DNA of 64,000 bases, from NCBI GenBank assembly GCA_034717695.1, contig JAYELS010000030.1, forward strand, positions 62,001-126,000, in the 5' to 3' direction. The notes under the pieces were generated by a model that searched no databases, was not told the origin of the DNA, and saw nothing but the letters and a program-made list of their open reading frames with translations. The position numbers were made by a program, and so were the translations under genes. The stretch's first letter is position 1. Every line of letters begins with the position of its first letter. Of the stretch, positions 44,395 through 55,051 are shown one piece after another. The stretch is from NAT127 sp034717695. Lineage in GTDB: Bacteria > Pseudomonadota > Gammaproteobacteria > Pseudomonadales > Porticoccaceae.

Positions 44395-45679
44395 TCCGGC
44401 CCCGCCCCCCGCCGGCGGGGAGCCCCCCGGCCTCGACGACTGGCTGGCGCGGCTCGAAAAGAATCACCCCGTTGAAATCGACCTGGGCCTCGAGCGCATC
44501 GCCGAGGTCGCCCGTCGTCTGGCGCTGCCCAAACCCGCCCGCCGGGTGGTCACCGTGGCCGGCACCAACGGCAAGGGCTCCTGCGTGCGCACCCTCGAGC
44601 AGCTGCTGCTGGCGGATGGCCTGCGGGTCGGTGCCTACAGCTCCCCCCATCTTCTGCGCTACAACGAGCGCATCCGCATCCAGGGCCGCGACATCGACGA
44701 CGCCGCCCTGTGCCGGGTGTTCGCGCGGATCGACAGCACCCGGGGGGAGGTCAGCCTTACCTATTTCGAAGTGGGCACCCTCGCCGCCCTGCTGCTCATG
44801 GCGGAGGCCGACCTCGACGTGGCGGTCCTTGAGGTGGGCCTCGGCGGCCGCTTCGATGCCGTCAATCTGGTGGACCCGGATATCGCCGTGATCACCGCCA
44901 TCGACATCGATCACCGCCAGTGGCTGGGGGACACCCGGGAGCAGATCGCCCTGGAAAAGGCCGGCATCGCCCGCCCGGGCGGCACCGTGGTGGTGGCCGA
45001 TGCCGACCCGCCCGGGAGCCTCGTGGCCCGGCTCGGCGAACTGGGTGGACGCCACCTCTACCTTCACCGGGATTACCACTATCGACTGGTCGAGGGCCTG
45101 TTCACGGTTGAACTCGCCGGGGGCGAGGACGGCGCTCCCCTGGCCCTCGAACGCCTGCCGCCGCCGGCGCTGCCGTTGCCGAGCGTGGCCGCGGCCCTCC
45201 AGGTGGGGCTGCTGCTGGGCCTCCCCCTCAACCGGGACAGGATCGCCGATCTGTGCCGCGTCCTGGCGCTGCCCGGTCGCTTCGAAGAGCGGTTGTTCAG
45301 GGGCCGGCGGGTGGTGCTCGACGTGGCCCACAACCCCGCGGCGGCCGCCTACCTGCGGGATCGCCTGGCGCGGGGAGGGGAGGGCAACCTCGCCCTGGTG
45401 ACCGCCATCATGGCCGACAAGGACGCCGCCGGTTTCATCGCCGCCCTGGCGCCGGTGGCCGGCCACTGGTACCTCGGGGATCTGGTGGACAGCCCCCGGG
45501 CCCTGCCCGCTGAACAGCTCGCCCCCCTGGTGTACACTGGCGGCCAGCGCGGCACCACCCACGGGGACATCCGCGCCGCCTTCGCCGCCGCCATCGACGC
45601 CACGTCGGAGGGCGGGTTGGTGGTGGTGTGCGGATCCTTTCTCACGGTGGCGGCAATCACTGAATTCATGGGGGTGTAG
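44375..45679 (+). CDS. folC: Dihydrofolate synthase / folylpolyglutamate synthase
   Basis: 434 residues. A Mur-ligase-like enzyme adding glutamate to dihydropteroate and folates. The P-loop is VAGTNGKGSCVRTLE; YSSPHLLRYNERIRI, EVGLGGRFDAVNLVDPD and LDVAHNPAAAAYLRD are typical. ATG 44375 lies inside accD (20-base overlap, different frame), so coupled translation is likely. It continues into dedD after 3 bases. Confidence 0.96.
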   Translation: MSTAPSDPAPPPAGGEPPGLDDWLARLEKNHPVEIDLGLERIAEVARRLALPKPARRVVTVAGTNGKGSCVRTLEQLLLADGLRVGAYSSPHLLRYNERIRIQGRDIDDAALCRVFARIDSTRGEVSLTYFEVGTLAALLLMAEADLDVAVLEVGLGGRFDAVNLVDPDIAVITAIDIDHRQWLGDTREQIALEKAGIARPGGTVVVADADPPGSLVARLGELGGRHLYLHRDYHYRLVEGLFTVELAGGEDGAPLALERLPPPALPLPSVAAALQVGLLLGLPLNRDRIADLCRVLALPGRFEERLFRGRRVVLDVAHNPAAAAYLRDRLARGGEGNLALVTAIMADKDAAGFIAALAPVAGHWYLGDLVDSPRALPAEQLAPLVYTGGQRGTTHGDIRAAFAAAIDATSEGGLVVVCGSFLTVAAITEFMGV

Positions 45680-45682
45680 ACC

Positions 45683-46249
45683 ATGCGGGAGCGCGTCAAG
45701 CAGCGCATCGTTGGAGCCGTGGTGCTGGTGGCCCTGGCGGTCATTTTCGTGCCTCTGCTGTTCACCCTCGAACCGCCCCGCGCCGTGGATACCGCGTCCC
45801 AGATCCCCCCCGCCCCGGACATCGATCCGGTGCCGGTGGAGGATCCCGAGCGGGAGGAGGGCTTCGCCGCTCCCAAGCCCGCCGAGGAGGCCTTCCTGCC
45901 GGCGGATCCGGTGGTGGAGGGCACCCCGGGCACCCCGGTAACCCCGGCACCCGCCCCCGGGCCCGCACCGGCGCCCGCCGAGGCGCGGCCCGCCCTGGCG
46001 GGGGATCTGGTGGAGGCCTGGGTGATCCAGGTGGCGAGTTTCCGCGACCGGCAGGTGGCCGACGAGCTGGTGGCGAAGCTGCTGGCGGCGGGCCACCGCG
46101 CCTATGTGCGGGACGCCGTGGCCCAGGGGGCGACCACCTACCGGGTGTTCGTCGGCCCGGTGGCCCTCAAATCCCGCGCCGATGCCGACAAGATCGCCAT
46201 CGACAAGGCCTTCGGCGTCAACGCCCTGGTGTTGCGCTTCACCCCCTGA
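45683..46249 (+). CDS. dedD: DedD-like SPOR-domain cell division protein
   Basis: 188 residues. A short basic N-terminus, one membrane helix (about 9-28, IVGAVVLVALAVIFVPLLF), a long Pro/Ala/Glu linker, then a SPOR domain (about 110-185, VEAWVIQVASFRDRQVADELVAKL and YRVFVGPVALKSRADADKI). SPOR domains bind denuded glycan strands at the division septum. Position between folC and cvpA is the normal one for DedD. Confidence 0.93.
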   Translation: MRERVKQRIVGAVVLVALAVIFVPLLFTLEPPRAVDTASQIPPAPDIDPVPVEDPEREEGFAAPKPAEEAFLPADPVVEGTPGTPVTPAPAPGPAPAPAEARPALAGDLVEAWVIQVASFRDRQVADELVAKLLAAGHRAYVRDAVAQGATTYRVFVGPVALKSRADADKIAIDKAFGVNALVLRFTP

Positions 46250-46271
46250 GCGCCACCGGGCCGGGCATCTT

Positions 46272-46280
46272 TGCTAGAAT
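46272..46280 (+). promoter_or_regulatory. Extended -10 promoter before cvpA
   Basis: TGC-TAGAAT (-10 at 46275-46280), the same pattern as the rmuC promoter. It gives a leader of about 45 bases before ATG 46331, with AGGA near 46318. It would allow cvpA-purF-metZ to be made separately from folC-dedD. Confidence 0.5.
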
Positions 46281-46330
46281 GCCGGCCCTGCCCCGCGGCG
46301 CAACGGGAAACTCCTCAGGATGAATGACAG

Positions 46331-46831
46331 ATGGCGATGAACTGGGCCGACTGGGCGATCGTGGCGATCATCGGCTTTTCGGTGCTGATCAGCCTGGTGC
46401 GGGGGTTCATCCGCGAGGCGCTGTCGCTGGTGGTGTGGGTGTGCGCCTTCGTGGCCGCGTCGATGTTCTACGTCAAGGGCGGGGCCTGGTTCGACGCCGT
46501 CATCCCCACCCCGTCGCTGCGCTACATCACCGCCTGGGTGGTGATTTTCGCCGGGGTGCTGATCGCCGGCGCCATCGTCAATTTCCTGATCGGCCAGCTG
46601 GTGAAGAGCACCGGTCTCGGCGGCACCGACCGCCTGTTGGGCATGGTATTCGGCGCCCTGCGGGGCGGCATCATCGTGCTTGCGCTGTTGATACTGGTGC
46701 CCGGGGTGGTGCCGGTCACGGAGGACCCCTGGTGGCATGAATCGCTGCTGATCCCCCACTTTTTGCGTTTCGAGAACTGGGCCGTGGATACCACGCACCA
46801 GATCCTGACGTTTTTCCAATCGCTGTTCTGA
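46331..46831 (+). CDS. cvpA: CvpA family membrane protein
   Basis: 166 residues with four membrane helices (about 9-25, 30-48, 68-90, 108-128). N-terminal WADWAIVAIIGFSVLISLVRGFIREALSL and central GGTDRLLGMVFGALRGGIIV are CvpA hallmarks. The family is tied to colicin V production and envelope integrity, mechanism unclear. An in-frame ATG at 46337 is an alternative start. The purF gene follows after 12 bases, the usual order. Confidence 0.94.
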   Translation: MAMNWADWAIVAIIGFSVLISLVRGFIREALSLVVWVCAFVAASMFYVKGGAWFDAVIPTPSLRYITAWVVIFAGVLIAGAIVNFLIGQLVKSTGLGGTDRLLGMVFGALRGGIIVLALLILVPGVVPVTEDPWWHESLLIPHFLRFENWAVDTTHQILTFFQSLF

Positions 46832-46843
46832 AAGGTAGAGACT

Positions 46844-48369
<1,526 letters not shown>

Positions 48370-48370
<1 letters not shown>

Positions 48371-49575
48371 TGCACCCTGACGACCCCCTGTTCGGCGCCG
48401 GGATCGACACCCTCGCCATCCGCGCCGGGCAGACCCGCGGCGCTGAGGGCGAGCACGCCGAGGCCATCTACCCCACCTCCAGCTACGTGTTCGCCAACGC
48501 CGCCGAGGCCGCCGCGCGCTTTGCCGGGGAGCAGCCGGGCAATGTCTATTCCCGCTACACCAATCCAACGGTGCGCATGTTCGAGGAGCGCATCGCCGCC
48601 CTCGAGGGGGCCGAGGAGGCGGTGGCCACGGCGTCGGGGATGTCCGCCATCCTCAGCCTCGCCATGGCCCACCTGAAGAGCGGCGACCATGTCATCTGTT
48701 CCCGGGATGTGTTCGGCACCACCGTCAACCTGTTCAGCAAGCAACTCGCCAAGTTCGGCGTCGCCACCACCTTCGTGCCCCTCGCCGACGTGGCGGCCTG
48801 GGCCGCCGCCATGCGCCCCGAGACCCGGCTGTTGTTTGTCGAGACCCCGTCCAACCCCCTGGCGGAGGTGGCGGATATCCGCGCCCTCGCCGCCATCGCC
48901 CACGGCGGTGGCGCCCTGTTCGCGGTGGACAACTGCTTCTGTACCCCGGCGCTGCAAAAGCCCCTGGATTTCGGCGCGGACATCATCATCCACTCCGCCA
49001 CCAAGTACCTCGACGGCCAGGGCCGCTGCCTCGGCGGCGTGGTGCTCGGCAGCGCCGCGCTGATGGCGGATGTGCGCACCTTCCTGCGCACCGCCGGGCC
49101 CAGCCTCAGCCCCTTCAACGCCTGGGTGTTCCTCAAGGGCCTCGAAACCCTGCGCCTGCGCATGGATGCCCACTGCGCCAACGCCCAGCGCCTGGCGGAG
49201 TGGTTGTCCGCGCACCCCGCCGTGGAACAGGTGTTCTACGCGGGCCTGCCCAGCCACCCGGGCCACGCCATCGCCAGCCGCCAGCAGCGGGGATTCGGCG
49301 GGGTGCTGTCGTTCCGGGTGAAGGGCGGCCGGGAGGAGGCCTGGCGGGTGATCGACAACACCCGCATCCTGTCCCTCACCGCCAACCTCGGGGATGTGAA
49401 GAGCACCATCGTCCACCCCGCCACCACCACCCACGGGCGTCTCTCCGCCACGGAGCGGGCCGAGGCGGGCATCACCGAGAACCTGATCCGGGTATCGGTG
49501 GGCCTCGAGGACATCGCCGATATCCAGGGGGACCTGGCGCGGGGGTTGGCGTTGTGTCTGGTGTCTGACGTCTGA
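48370..49575 (+). CDS. metZ: O-succinylhomoserine sulfhydrylase
   Basis: 401 residues, PLP enzyme making homocysteine from O-succinylhomoserine and sulfide. PLP lysine in SATKYLDGQGRCLGG; AIYPTSSYVF, YSRYTNPTVRMFEERIAALEGAE and LGDVKSTIVHPATTTHG fit the MetZ branch of the Cys/Met enzymes. The purF-metZ order is that of Pseudomonas. Start overlaps the purF stop (TGATG). The C-terminal Ser-Asp-Val and stop are encoded by a dispersed repeat also found at the LysR gene end. Confidence 0.93.
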
Positions 49576-49633
49576 CGCTGGACGTCTCACGCAGTCGGGC
49601 TTTTGCGTCAGGCATCAGACATCAGACGTCCGA
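49561..49633. repeat. GTCTGA-type repeat forming an imperfect palindrome at the metZ 3-prime end
   Basis: Repeats of GTCTGAC/GTCAGAC units. The left arm (about 49563-49584) and the right arm (about 49604-49629, reverse complement) match at roughly 18 of 22 positions around a loop of about 20 bases. It could act as a weak terminator or mRNA end stabiliser. The left arm provides the metZ stop codon. Confidence 0.6.
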
Positions 49634-49661
49634 CCCAAATAACCACAAGGACCCCACCACC

Positions 49662-50588
49662 ATGCCCCCAACCCCCTCGCACCACCGGGAACTCAACGCC
49701 ATCGTCGCGGCGGTGGGCACGGTGCTGCTGGGCAAGGAGACGCAGATCCGCCTCGCCCTCGCCTGCTGCCTGGCCCGGGGGCATTTGCTCATCGAGGATC
49801 TGCCGGGGATGGGCAAGACCACCCTGGCCCACGGCCTCGCCGCCGCCCTCGGCCTCAGCTTCAACCGCATCCAGTTCACCAGCGACCTGCTGCCGGCGGA
49901 TATCCTCGGCATCTCCATCTACGAGGCGGAGTTGAAGGGGTTTCGCTTCCACCCCGGGCCGATCTTCTGTCAGTTGCTGCTTGCCGACGAGATCAACCGC
50001 ACCACCCCGAAAACCCAGAGCGCCCTGCTGGAGGCCATGGCGGAGGGCCAGGTCACCGTGGAGGGGGAGACGCGGCCGCTGCCGAGCCCGTTCTTCGTCA
50101 TCGCCACCCAGAATCCGGGCTTCCAGAGCGGCACCTTTCCCCTGCCGGAATCCCAGCAGGACCGCTTCATGCTGCGCATTTCCCTCGGCTACCCCGACCC
50201 CGTCGCCGAACGCCAGCTGCTGGAGGGGGGTGATTCCCGGGAGCGCCTGGCGCGCATCCGCCCCGTCATCGACCCGCCGCGCCTGCTCGAGCTGCAGCGG
50301 GCGGCGACCGCCGTCCACGCCTCCCCGGCGGTGCTCGACTACCTGCAGCGGCTGGTGGCCCACACCCGCACCGCCGCCAACATCAGCTGCGGACTGTCCC
50401 CCCGGGCGGCCCTGGCGCTGCTGCAGTGCGCCCGGGCCCACGCCATGATCGCCGGGCGGGACTACGTCATCCCCGAGGACATCCAGGCCCTGTTCCCCGC
50501 CCTCGCGGGCCATCGCCTGCAGGGGGACGCCGCCCGCCAGGGGGGCGCCCTGGTGGAGCAGGTGCTCAACGCCGTCGATATCCTTTAA
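49662..50588 (+). CDS. MoxR-family AAA+ ATPase
   Basis: 308 residues. Walker A in EDLPGMGKTTLA, RIQFTSDLLPADILG, Walker B LLLADEINRTTPKTQSALLEAMAEGQV, sensor 1 VIATQNP and the C-terminal lid with GLSPRAALALLQCARAHA. MoxR proteins act as chaperones for partner proteins, often with DUF58 and transglutaminase genes, as here. AAGGA precedes ATG 49662. Its targets are not known from sequence. Confidence 0.95.
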   Translation: MPPTPSHHRELNAIVAAVGTVLLGKETQIRLALACCLARGHLLIEDLPGMGKTTLAHGLAAALGLSFNRIQFTSDLLPADILGISIYEAELKGFRFHPGPIFCQLLLADEINRTTPKTQSALLEAMAEGQVTVEGETRPLPSPFFVIATQNPGFQSGTFPLPESQQDRFMLRISLGYPDPVAERQLLEGGDSRERLARIRPVIDPPRLLELQRAATAVHASPAVLDYLQRLVAHTRTAANISCGLSPRAALALLQCARAHAMIAGRDYVIPEDIQALFPALAGHRLQGDAARQGGALVEQVLNAVDIL

Positions 50589-50595
50589 GGCGCCG

Positions 50596-51567
50596 ATGAC
50601 TCCGCTGGCGCGACTCAGGTCCCGATACCAGCGCTGGTTCCACCGCTGGCTGGCGCGGCGCATCCCCGAGGAGCAGGAGGTGGTGCTCGACCGCCGCCGC
50701 ATTTTCATCCTGCCGTCCCGGGCCGGTTTCGCCTTCCTCGGCGTGGTGGCGCTGCTGTGGCTGGTGGCCACCAATTACCAGAACAACCTGGTGTTCGCCT
50801 TCGCCGCCCTGCTGGCGTCCATGTTCGTGGTGGCGATCTTTCACAGTTACGCCAACCTCTCCGGGCTGCGCCTGCGAGTCGAGCAAGTGGACCCCGCCTT
50901 CGCCGGGCACCGCGCCCGGGTGGTGATCGCCCTCGGCCAACAGGGCCGCCCCCGGCTGCGGGATGAGCTGACCCTCTCTTTCCCGGGGGCGAGCCCGGTG
51001 GTGGCGACTCTCCCCGGAGCCGCCGCCAGCGCCGAGCTGTTCGTGCCCGCGCCCCGGCGCGGCTGGCTGAGGCCGGGCCGCCTGACCGTTGAAAGCCACT
51101 ACCCCCTCGGTCTCTTTCGGGTCTGGACCCATGTGCTGCCGGCCTGCCGGGGCATCGTCTACCCCCGCCCCCTTCGCGGCGAGCCCCTGGCCCTGGGGGA
51201 TGGCGGCGGGGACGGCGAGGCGCGGCTGGTGGCCGGTGGCAGCGAGGATTTCATCGGCCTCGACAAGTACCGCCCGGGGGAATCCCTCAACCGGGTGGCC
51301 TGGAAGCACCAGGCCCAGGGGCGGGGCATGCTCAGCAAGCAGTTCGGCGAGAGTATCAGCCGCAGCCTGTGGCTCGACTGGCGGGCCTTCCCGGGCCTCG
51401 ACCGGGAGGCGCGGCTGTCGCGCCTGTGTCAGTGGCTCTTGGCGGTGAGTGCCGGGGACGATGCCTACGGCCTGCGCCTGCCGGGGATCGAGACCGAGCT
51501 GGCCCGGGGGCCGGCGCACCGCGACCGTCTGCTGGCGCTCCTCGCCCTGTTCGAGGTGGCGGACTGA
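50596..51567 (+). CDS. DUF58 domain membrane protein
   Basis: 323 residues. Two membrane helices (about 37-75, FAFLGVVALLWLVATNYQNNLVFAFAALLASMFVVA... split in two), then a soluble part with the DUF58 signature EDFIGLDKYRPGESLNRVAWKHQAQ near 220-243, followed by the end SRSLWLDWRAFPG. DUF58 domains resemble VWA proteins. It is the middle gene of the MoxR-DUF58-TgpA set and overlaps the next gene as TGATG. Confidence 0.92.
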   Translation: MTPLARLRSRYQRWFHRWLARRIPEEQEVVLDRRRIFILPSRAGFAFLGVVALLWLVATNYQNNLVFAFAALLASMFVVAIFHSYANLSGLRLRVEQVDPAFAGHRARVVIALGQQGRPRLRDELTLSFPGASPVVATLPGAAASAELFVPAPRRGWLRPGRLTVESHYPLGLFRVWTHVLPACRGIVYPRPLRGEPLALGDGGGDGEARLVAGGSEDFIGLDKYRPGESLNRVAWKHQAQGRGMLSKQFGESISRSLWLDWRAFPGLDREARLSRLCQWLLAVSAGDDAYGLRLPGIETELARGPAHRDRLLALLALFEVAD

Positions 51568-53540
51568 TGGCGACGCCCCCCTGGCAGTTGAGCCGCCACG
51601 GCACCCTGTGGATTCTGATCGGCTTCGCGGTGGCGGTGGCGCCCCTGCTGCGCCATCTGCCCCCCTGGCTCGCCGCGGTGGGGGCCATCGCCATGCTGTG
51701 GCGCATCCAGATCTATCGGGGCCGCTGGGGCGCGCCGGGGCGCTGGCTCAAGCTGGCGCTGGTGGCCCTGGCCGGCGCGGGGCTGGTGCTGTCCTTTGGT
51801 GGCCTCGCGGGGCTGGAACCCATGGTCAGCCTGCTGGTGATCGCCTATGCCCTGAAACTGCTCGAAATGCACGGCAGGCGCGACGCCCTGGTGGCGATCT
51901 ACCTGGGATTTTTCGTCGCCGTGGTTCAGGGGCTCTTCGATCAGGGCATCGTCACCGCCCTGCAGGTGCTGGCGGGGGTGGTGGCGGTGTCGGCGGGGCT
52001 CGCCGGCGTCAACCAGCGGGATCTCCACGGCCGTCCCGGGCGACCCCTGGCCAGCGCCGCCACCCTGGTGGCCCAGGCGCTGCCCCTGATGCTGGTGATG
52101 TTCCTGCTGATGCCGCGCCTCGGGCCCCTGTGGGATGTGCCCACCCCTGGCCGTTCCGCTATCACCGGGATGGGGGATACGGTGGCGCCGGGGGATATCA
52201 CCCGCCTCGGTCGCTCGGCGGGAATCGCCTTTCGCGCCCGCTTCGAGGGGGAGATTCCGCCCCGGGGCCAGCTCTACTGGCGGGGGCTCACCCTGTCCGA
52301 GTTCGACGGCCGGCGCTGGTCCCGGGGGGACGGGGGAGAGCCTGCGCGGGTTCCCGGCCGGGTGCCGCCACCGGGTGGCGGCGGCCAGTTCAGCGACTAC
52401 AGCGTCATCCTGGAGCGCACCGGCACCGACTGGCTCTACGCCCTGGCGGTGCCCGAGCCCCTCTCCCCGGGCATTGGCCTCAAAGGGGATTACACCCTGG
52501 TCAATCCCACCCCCGTCCATGCCCGCATGGGCTACCGGGCCCGCGCCTGGCACGCCGGGGCCATGGATGCCGCCGGGCTCGCCCCCGGGATCCGCGCCGA
52601 GGCGACGGCACTGCCCGCCGGCAGCAATCCCCGCACGGTGGCCACCGCCCGGGCCTGGGCGCGGGAAACCCCGGATCCGGAGGCCCTCATCGAGCGGGTG
52701 CTCCAGCTTTTCAACCGCCAGTTCGTCTACACCCTGGAGCCGGCCCGCCTCGGTCGCCACGGGGTGGACGATTTCCTGTGGACCACCCGGGAGGGCTTTT
52801 GCGAGCACTTTGCCTCCGCCTTCACCCTGTTCATGCGCGCCGCCGGCATTCCCGCCCGGGTGGTGGTGGGCTATCAGGGCGGCGAGGCTCACCCCGAGGG
52901 TTACCTGATCGTGCGCCACTACGATGCCCACGCCTGGGCCGAGGTGTGGCTCGACGGGCGGGGCTGGGTGCGGGTCGACCCCACCGCGGCGGTGGCGCCG
53001 GAGCGCATCCGCATGAGCCTGGTGGACCTGTTCGCCGCCGAGGACGGCCTCTTTGCCGATTCGCCCCTGTCCCTGGTGCGCTTCCGCGACGTGGGCTGGA
53101 TCAACCAGCTGCGCCTGCGCATGGACGCCCTCGAATACGCCTGGGGCCGCTGGGTGCTGGGCTATGACGATGTCCAGCTGGATCTGCTGGCGCGGCTGCT
53201 CGGCCGCGTCGATGCCGGGCGCATGGCGCTGCTGTTGCTGGTGGCGGGGCTGCTCGCCCTGGCGCCGGCCATCGCCATTGCCCTGTGGCCCACCCGGCGC
53301 CACCCCCGGGACGGCGCCGATCGGGCCTACCTGCGCTTCTGCACCCGCATGGCCAGGCTCGGCGTGGCGCGCCGGCCGGGGGAGGGCGTCAGGGATTTTG
53401 CCGAGCGCGCGGCGCGGGCCCGGCCCGAGCTCGCCGCGAGTATTCGCGCCATCAGCCTCTGTTACGAAAAATCCCGCTACGGGCGCGGTGGCGACCAGGT
53501 CCGCCAGTTGCGGCGGCGGGTGGCGTCGCTGCGCGGCTGA
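51567..53540 (+). CDS. TgpA-like membrane transglutaminase (DUF3488)
   Basis: 657 residues from ATG 51567. N-terminal block of membrane helices (about 10-190), then a periplasmic transglutaminase-like domain with the triad C412 (REGFCEHFASAFTLFMRAAGIPARVV), H455 (YDAHAWAEVWL) and D471 (VRVDPTAAV), another helix near 555 and a C-terminal domain rich in Arg. It matches P. aeruginosa TgpA, which is essential there; the substrate is thought to be an envelope component. Last gene of the MoxR-DUF58 operon. Confidence 0.93.
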   Translation: MATPPWQLSRHGTLWILIGFAVAVAPLLRHLPPWLAAVGAIAMLWRIQIYRGRWGAPGRWLKLALVALAGAGLVLSFGGLAGLEPMVSLLVIAYALKLLEMHGRRDALVAIYLGFFVAVVQGLFDQGIVTALQVLAGVVAVSAGLAGVNQRDLHGRPGRPLASAATLVAQALPLMLVMFLLMPRLGPLWDVPTPGRSAITGMGDTVAPGDITRLGRSAGIAFRARFEGEIPPRGQLYWRGLTLSEFDGRRWSRGDGGEPARVPGRVPPPGGGGQFSDYSVILERTGTDWLYALAVPEPLSPGIGLKGDYTLVNPTPVHARMGYRARAWHAGAMDAAGLAPGIRAEATALPAGSNPRTVATARAWARETPDPEALIERVLQLFNRQFVYTLEPARLGRHGVDDFLWTTREGFCEHFASAFTLFMRAAGIPARVVVGYQGGEAHPEGYLIVRHYDAHAWAEVWLDGRGWVRVDPTAAVAPERIRMSLVDLFAAEDGLFADSPLSLVRFRDVGWINQLRLRMDALEYAWGRWVLGYDDVQLDLLARLLGRVDAGRMALLLLVAGLLALAPAIAIALWPTRRHPRDGADRAYLRFCTRMARLGVARRPGEGVRDFAERAARARPELAASIRAISLCYEKSRYGRGGDQVRQLRRRVASLRG

Positions 53541-53647
53541 GAGGGAAAATGCCTGTGGGGGCTGTTTTACCCCGGGCGGGAAGGTTACATTGTGACGAAA
53601 CGCGCCAGCGCCCCGCCGGCACCGATGCCAACACCCAAGGACATTCA

Positions 53648-55048
53648 ATGAACAGACTGCAATTCCTCGGCGCCGCCCGGGAAGTCACCGGCTCCTGCTA
53701 CCTGGTGGAGGCGGGTTCGCGCCGAATCCTCCTCGATTGCGGCATGCACCAGGGGGGCGATGCGGTGGATCGCCTGGCAACGGAATGCTTTGATTTCGAT
53801 CCCGGTCAGATCGATGCGGTGGTGCTGTCCCACGCCCATCTCGACCACTCCGGCCTGCTGCCGCGCCTCGTCAACTGCGGTTTCAGCGGCCCGATCTTCT
53901 GTACCGAAGGCACCCACCGGCTCCTCAAGATCCTGCTGGAGGACGCCGCGAGCATTTATTTCCGCGATCTGGAGTACGACAACCTGGCCCGCCGCCGGGC
54001 GGGCAAGCGCCCCAGGGAAGCACTCTACAGCGCCGAGGACGTGGTGCGGGTATTGAAGGCCTGCCGGCCCATGGCCTACCACCAGCAGCGGGAAGTGGTG
54101 GCCTGGGTGGGGCTGCGTTTCTTTGATGCCGGCCACATTCTCGGTTCCGCTATCGTCGAGCTGACCCTTAGCGATGACACGGGGGAGCGGGTGCTGGTGT
54201 TTTCCGGCGATCTTGGCAACCCTGAGACATCGCTGATGCCCCACTACGAAACCCTCGAGCGGGCCGATCTGGTGCTGATGGAATCCACCTACGGCGCCCG
54301 CGATCACCGCCCCATGGACGAGACCCTCGACGAGCTGCGGGCGGTGATCCGCCGGGCGGCAGCGGAAGGGGGCAATGTGCTGATTCCCGCATTCGCCGTG
54401 GGCCGCACCCAGGAGCTGTTGTTTCACCTCGGGGAGCTGTACCAGGAGGGCCTGCTCAAGGATTGGCAGGTATTTCTCGACAGCCCCATGGGCCACGCCG
54501 TCACCGAGGTCTACGCCCGCTCCCCGGAGCACCTGGACAGGGGCGATGTGGCCACCATCACCCGCAATGGCAACGGCCATATCCGCGACTTTCTGCCCAA
54601 CCTCAGCATCACCGAATCGGTGGACGACTCCATCGCCATCAACAAGGTGCGGGAGGGAGCCATCATCATCGCCGGCAGTGGCATGTGCACCGGCGGGCGC
54701 ATCCGTCACCACCTCAAGCACCGCCTGTGGGAGAGCCGCAACCACCTGGTGTTTGCCGGCTTCCAGGCGAAGGGAACCCTGGGGCGAATTCTCATCGACG
54801 GCGTCCCCAAGGTGAAGCTGTTTGGCCAGTGGATCGTGGTCAAGGCGCAAATCCATACCCTCGGTGGATTTTCCGCCCACGCCGGCCAGCGGGACCTGCT
54901 GCACTGGGCGTCCTGTTTCAGGAATGAGCCGCGCATCTATCTGGTCCACGGGGAAATCGCCGGCATGGAAGTGCTGCAGGAAACCCTGTGGCGGGAGCAC
55001 GGCATCCGCGCCGAGATCCCCGAGTTGCGCCAGGTGGTGGAGTTCTGA
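53648..55048 (+). CDS. MBL-fold beta-CASP ribonuclease (YSH1/CPSF-like)
   Basis: 466 residues. Metallo-beta-lactamase motif 2 is S61-H62-A-H64-L-D66-H67, motif 3 is the H in DAGHILGSA, motif 4 the D in FSGDLGN. The beta-CASP insert has MESTYG, PAFAVGRTQELL and AGSGMCTGGRIRHHLKH, and the C-terminal RMMBL part has IHTLGGFSAHAGQRDLLHW and VHGE. Bacterial relatives cut RNA endo- or exonucleolytically. The 107-base gap before it suggests its own promoter. The Na/Pi gene starts 3 bases downstream. Confidence 0.92.
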   Translation: MNRLQFLGAAREVTGSCYLVEAGSRRILLDCGMHQGGDAVDRLATECFDFDPGQIDAVVLSHAHLDHSGLLPRLVNCGFSGPIFCTEGTHRLLKILLEDAASIYFRDLEYDNLARRRAGKRPREALYSAEDVVRVLKACRPMAYHQQREVVAWVGLRFFDAGHILGSAIVELTLSDDTGERVLVFSGDLGNPETSLMPHYETLERADLVLMESTYGARDHRPMDETLDELRAVIRRAAAEGGNVLIPAFAVGRTQELLFHLGELYQEGLLKDWQVFLDSPMGHAVTEVYARSPEHLDRGDVATITRNGNGHIRDFLPNLSITESVDDSIAINKVREGAIIIAGSGMCTGGRIRHHLKHRLWESRNHLVFAGFQAKGTLGRILIDGVPKVKLFGQWIVVKAQIHTLGGFSAHAGQRDLLHWASCFRNEPRIYLVHGEIAGMEVLQETLWREHGIRAEIPELRQVVEF

Positions 55049-55051
55049 GCC

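Noticed and set aside
49561..49633. Possible CRISPR-like repeat cluster
   Set aside because: The repeats are short, directly adjacent and without unique spacers; they form a palindrome at a gene end.
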